Assembly: GCA_964578745.1 (NCBI GenBank)
Contig: CAZODZ010000007.1
Coordinates: 1-41,916, forward strand
Source of the DNA: SKVJ01 sp964578745
GTDB lineage: Bacteria; Chloroflexota; Dehalococcoidia; GIF9; AB-539-J10
Reading direction: 5' to 3'
Length of the DNA stretch: 41,916 bases
Shown here: piece after piece, positions 40,673 to 41,916 of the stretch
Position numbering within the stretch: position 1 is the first letter of the stretch
Layout: each line of letters starts with the position of its first letter
The notes under the pieces: model-generated
What the model saw: the letters and a program-made list of their open reading frames with translations, nothing else
Database searches by the model: none
Told to the model about the DNA's origin: nothing
Made by a program: the position numbers and the translations under genes

Positions 40673-40701
40673 TGGAGAGCACAGGACAGACCCAGTATAA
40701 T
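40673..40701 (+). promoter_or_regulatory. probable promoter of gatB
   Basis: TGGAGA (40673-40678, 4 of 6 matches to TTGACA), a 17-nt spacer and TATAAT (40696-40701). The gatB ATG lies 29 nt after the -10 box. Confidence 0.55.
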
Positions 40702-40730
40702 GTCTATTGCACGACGTGTCAGGTGCACTT

Positions 40731-41916
40731 ATGGGTGAAGACAACGGGTACGAGACTATAATCGGCCTTGAGGTCCATGCACAGCTTCTCACAAACAGCA
40801 AGATGTTCTGCAGCTGTTCTACTGAGTATCAGAATACTCCCCCAAACACACACGTCTGCCCTGTGTGCCTTGGCATGCCGGGTTCGCTCCCAGTAGCCAA
40901 CCGCAGAGCCATCGAGTACGTGATAGCAACTGCACTTGCGCTGCACTGCGAGATACCGGAATACACAAGGTTCGATCGCAAGAACTACTTCTACCCCGAC
41001 CTCATGAAGGGCTACCAGATATCACAGTATGATGCTCCGATCGGATGCAACGGCTGGCTTGACATCGAAGCGGGAGGCAAACGCAAGCACATCGGCATCA
41101 CCAGAGTGCATCTGGAGGAAGACGTCGCCAAGTCCTTCCACGCAGACTCATACAGCCTTATCGACGTGAACCGCTCGGGCGTGCCACTGATGGAAACCGT
41201 GAGCGAACCAGACATCCGTTCTCCCGAAGAGGCACGCGAGTACCTAGTGCGTCTACGCAGCCTGCTGCGCTATCTCGGTGTCTCAAGCGGCAACATGGAG
41301 GAGGGCAGCTTCCGATGCGACGCAAACATCAGTGTGCGTAAAAGGGGCACAGAGCAGTTCGGCGCCAAGATCGAAGTCAAGAATATGAACAGCTTCCGCG
41401 GTGTCTATCGGGCGTTGAAATACGAGCAAGAGCGTCAGGTACGTGTGCTCGAAGAAGGTGGCTCGCTGAGACAGGAGACACGCGGCTGGATAGACGAGGA
41501 AGGCATCACAGTTGTGCAGAGGAGCAAGGAGTACGCGGATGACTACCGCTATTTCCCCGAGCCTGACCTGCCGCCGCTCGTGTTGTCGCGCGAGTGGGTC
41601 GAGGAGATCAATGCACGCATGCCCGAGCTGCCCGAAGTGCGTATGGCGAGGTATATGTCGATCTGCGGGCTCACGCGACAGGATGCGATGACGCTGATCG
41701 ATACGCGCTCGCTCGCCGACTTCTTCGATTCGACCATCGCCCTCACGGGCCAAGCAAAAAGCCGTGCGGTATGCAACTGGCTGCTGGGCGACGTAAGCCG
41801 CCTTATCAACGCCGACGGCGTCGAGATATCCGACTGCGCGTTGACTCCTCAAGGACTCTCCGAGCTGCTGGACCTCATCGACACCCTGAATGACGACGCG
41901 GACATTGATGGCATCC
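40731..41916 (+). CDS. gatB: Asp/Glu-tRNA(Asn/Gln) amidotransferase subunit B (partial, runs off the window)
   Basis: GatB binds and activates the misacylated tRNA for amidation by GatA. The first 395 residues are present. They show YETIIGLEVHAQLLTNSKMFC, zinc-site cysteines (FCSCS and CPVCLGMPGSLPV), FDRKNYFYPDLMKGYQISQY, DVNRSGVPLMETVSEPDI, MEEGSFRCDANISV and EVKNMNSFRG. The tRNA-binding tail begins before the window ends. Its frame is open to base 41916. The ATG at 40731 has a weak AGG upstream. It is separated by 12.5 kb from gatC-gatA, which is less usual than a gatCAB operon. Confidence 0.95.
   Translation, partial: MGEDNGYETIIGLEVHAQLLTNSKMFCSCSTEYQNTPPNTHVCPVCLGMPGSLPVANRRAIEYVIATALALHCEIPEYTRFDRKNYFYPDLMKGYQISQYDAPIGCNGWLDIEAGGKRKHIGITRVHLEEDVAKSFHADSYSLIDVNRSGVPLMETVSEPDIRSPEEAREYLVRLRSLLRYLGVSSGNMEEGSFRCDANISVRKRGTEQFGAKIEVKNMNSFRGVYRALKYEQERQVRVLEEGGSLRQETRGWIDEEGITVVQRSKEYADDYRYFPEPDLPPLVLSREWVEEINARMPELPEVRMARYMSICGLTRQDAMTLIDTRSLADFFDSTIALTGQAKSRAVCNWLLGDVSRLINADGVEISDCALTPQGLSELLDLIDTLNDDADIDGI

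Noticed and set aside
1..41916. CRISPR array, IS element, prophage, att site or replication origin
   Set aside because: No repeated spacer structure, transposase, integrase or cluster of DnaA boxes was found on reading both strands.

Overview
The window looks like a chromosomal segment of an anaerobic bacterium, most probably a Dehalococcoidia-like member of the Chloroflexota. This placement is an inference from gene content and was not computed. The indicators are: an archaeal-style glutamate synthase split into separate domain genes, an EF-G2-type translation factor, a GatCAB amidotransferase beside gltX and a tRNA-Glu, a PolX polymerase with a PHP domain, a CIRCE/HrcA heat-shock operon, a C_GCAxxG_C_C protein, EtfAB, and cysteine-rich ferredoxins. 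The DNA looks moderately GC-rich. Most of the window is housekeeping. I see no rRNA, CRISPR array, prophage or insertion sequence.

Layout. 1-5.8 kb (+): CorA, then coaX-coaBC (coenzyme A) and valS. 5.8-13.3 kb (-): glyA, prs, secA, polX and an unknown 223-residue protein. 13.3-18.5 kb (+): a CIRCE-controlled hrcA-grpE-dnaK operon followed directly by a divergent PEP carboxykinase-like gene. 18.6-24.2 kb (+): a DksA/TraR-type zinc finger protein, lspA and an RluD-type gene (overlapping), then a small coiled-coil protein, gltX and etfBA, closed by a strong bidirectional hairpin. 24.3-28.2 kb: an EF-G2-like GTPase (-) diverging from gatC-gatA (+). 28.2-32 kb: a C_GCAxxG_C_C protein (+), facing pyrG, tRNA-Glu(CTC) and trpS (-). 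32.1-39.9 kb (+): a nitrogen/histidine region. 39.9 kb to the end: an OmpR-type orphan regulator and the start of gatB.

The most interesting part is 32-40 kb. A four-cluster ferredoxin and a stand-alone FMN-type glutamate synthase are intact. Further on, an archaeal-type glutamate synthase set (FAD oxidoreductase, GltB1 glutaminase, GltB2 Fe-S/FMN, GltB3 GXGXG) is broken in every member. The damage comprises frameshifts, a tandem ATTT duplication, several nonsense codons and loss of the whole FMN domain of GltB2. The intact histidine genes hisH and hisF are interleaved with these broken genes. The window therefore appears to show selective decay of one enzyme inside a mixed operon, possibly with the upstream ferredoxin/FMN pair as the surviving alternative.

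Regulation visible in the sequence includes a CIRCE operator that covers the hrcA start codon and several sigma70-type promoters. Some of these have a TAtanT -10 box only 7-18 nt before an ATG that has no Shine-Dalgarno, which suggests leaderless or very short-leader transcripts. Between the FMN synthase and hisH there is a long inverted repeat with a competing local hairpin that encloses the start of a tiny ORF.
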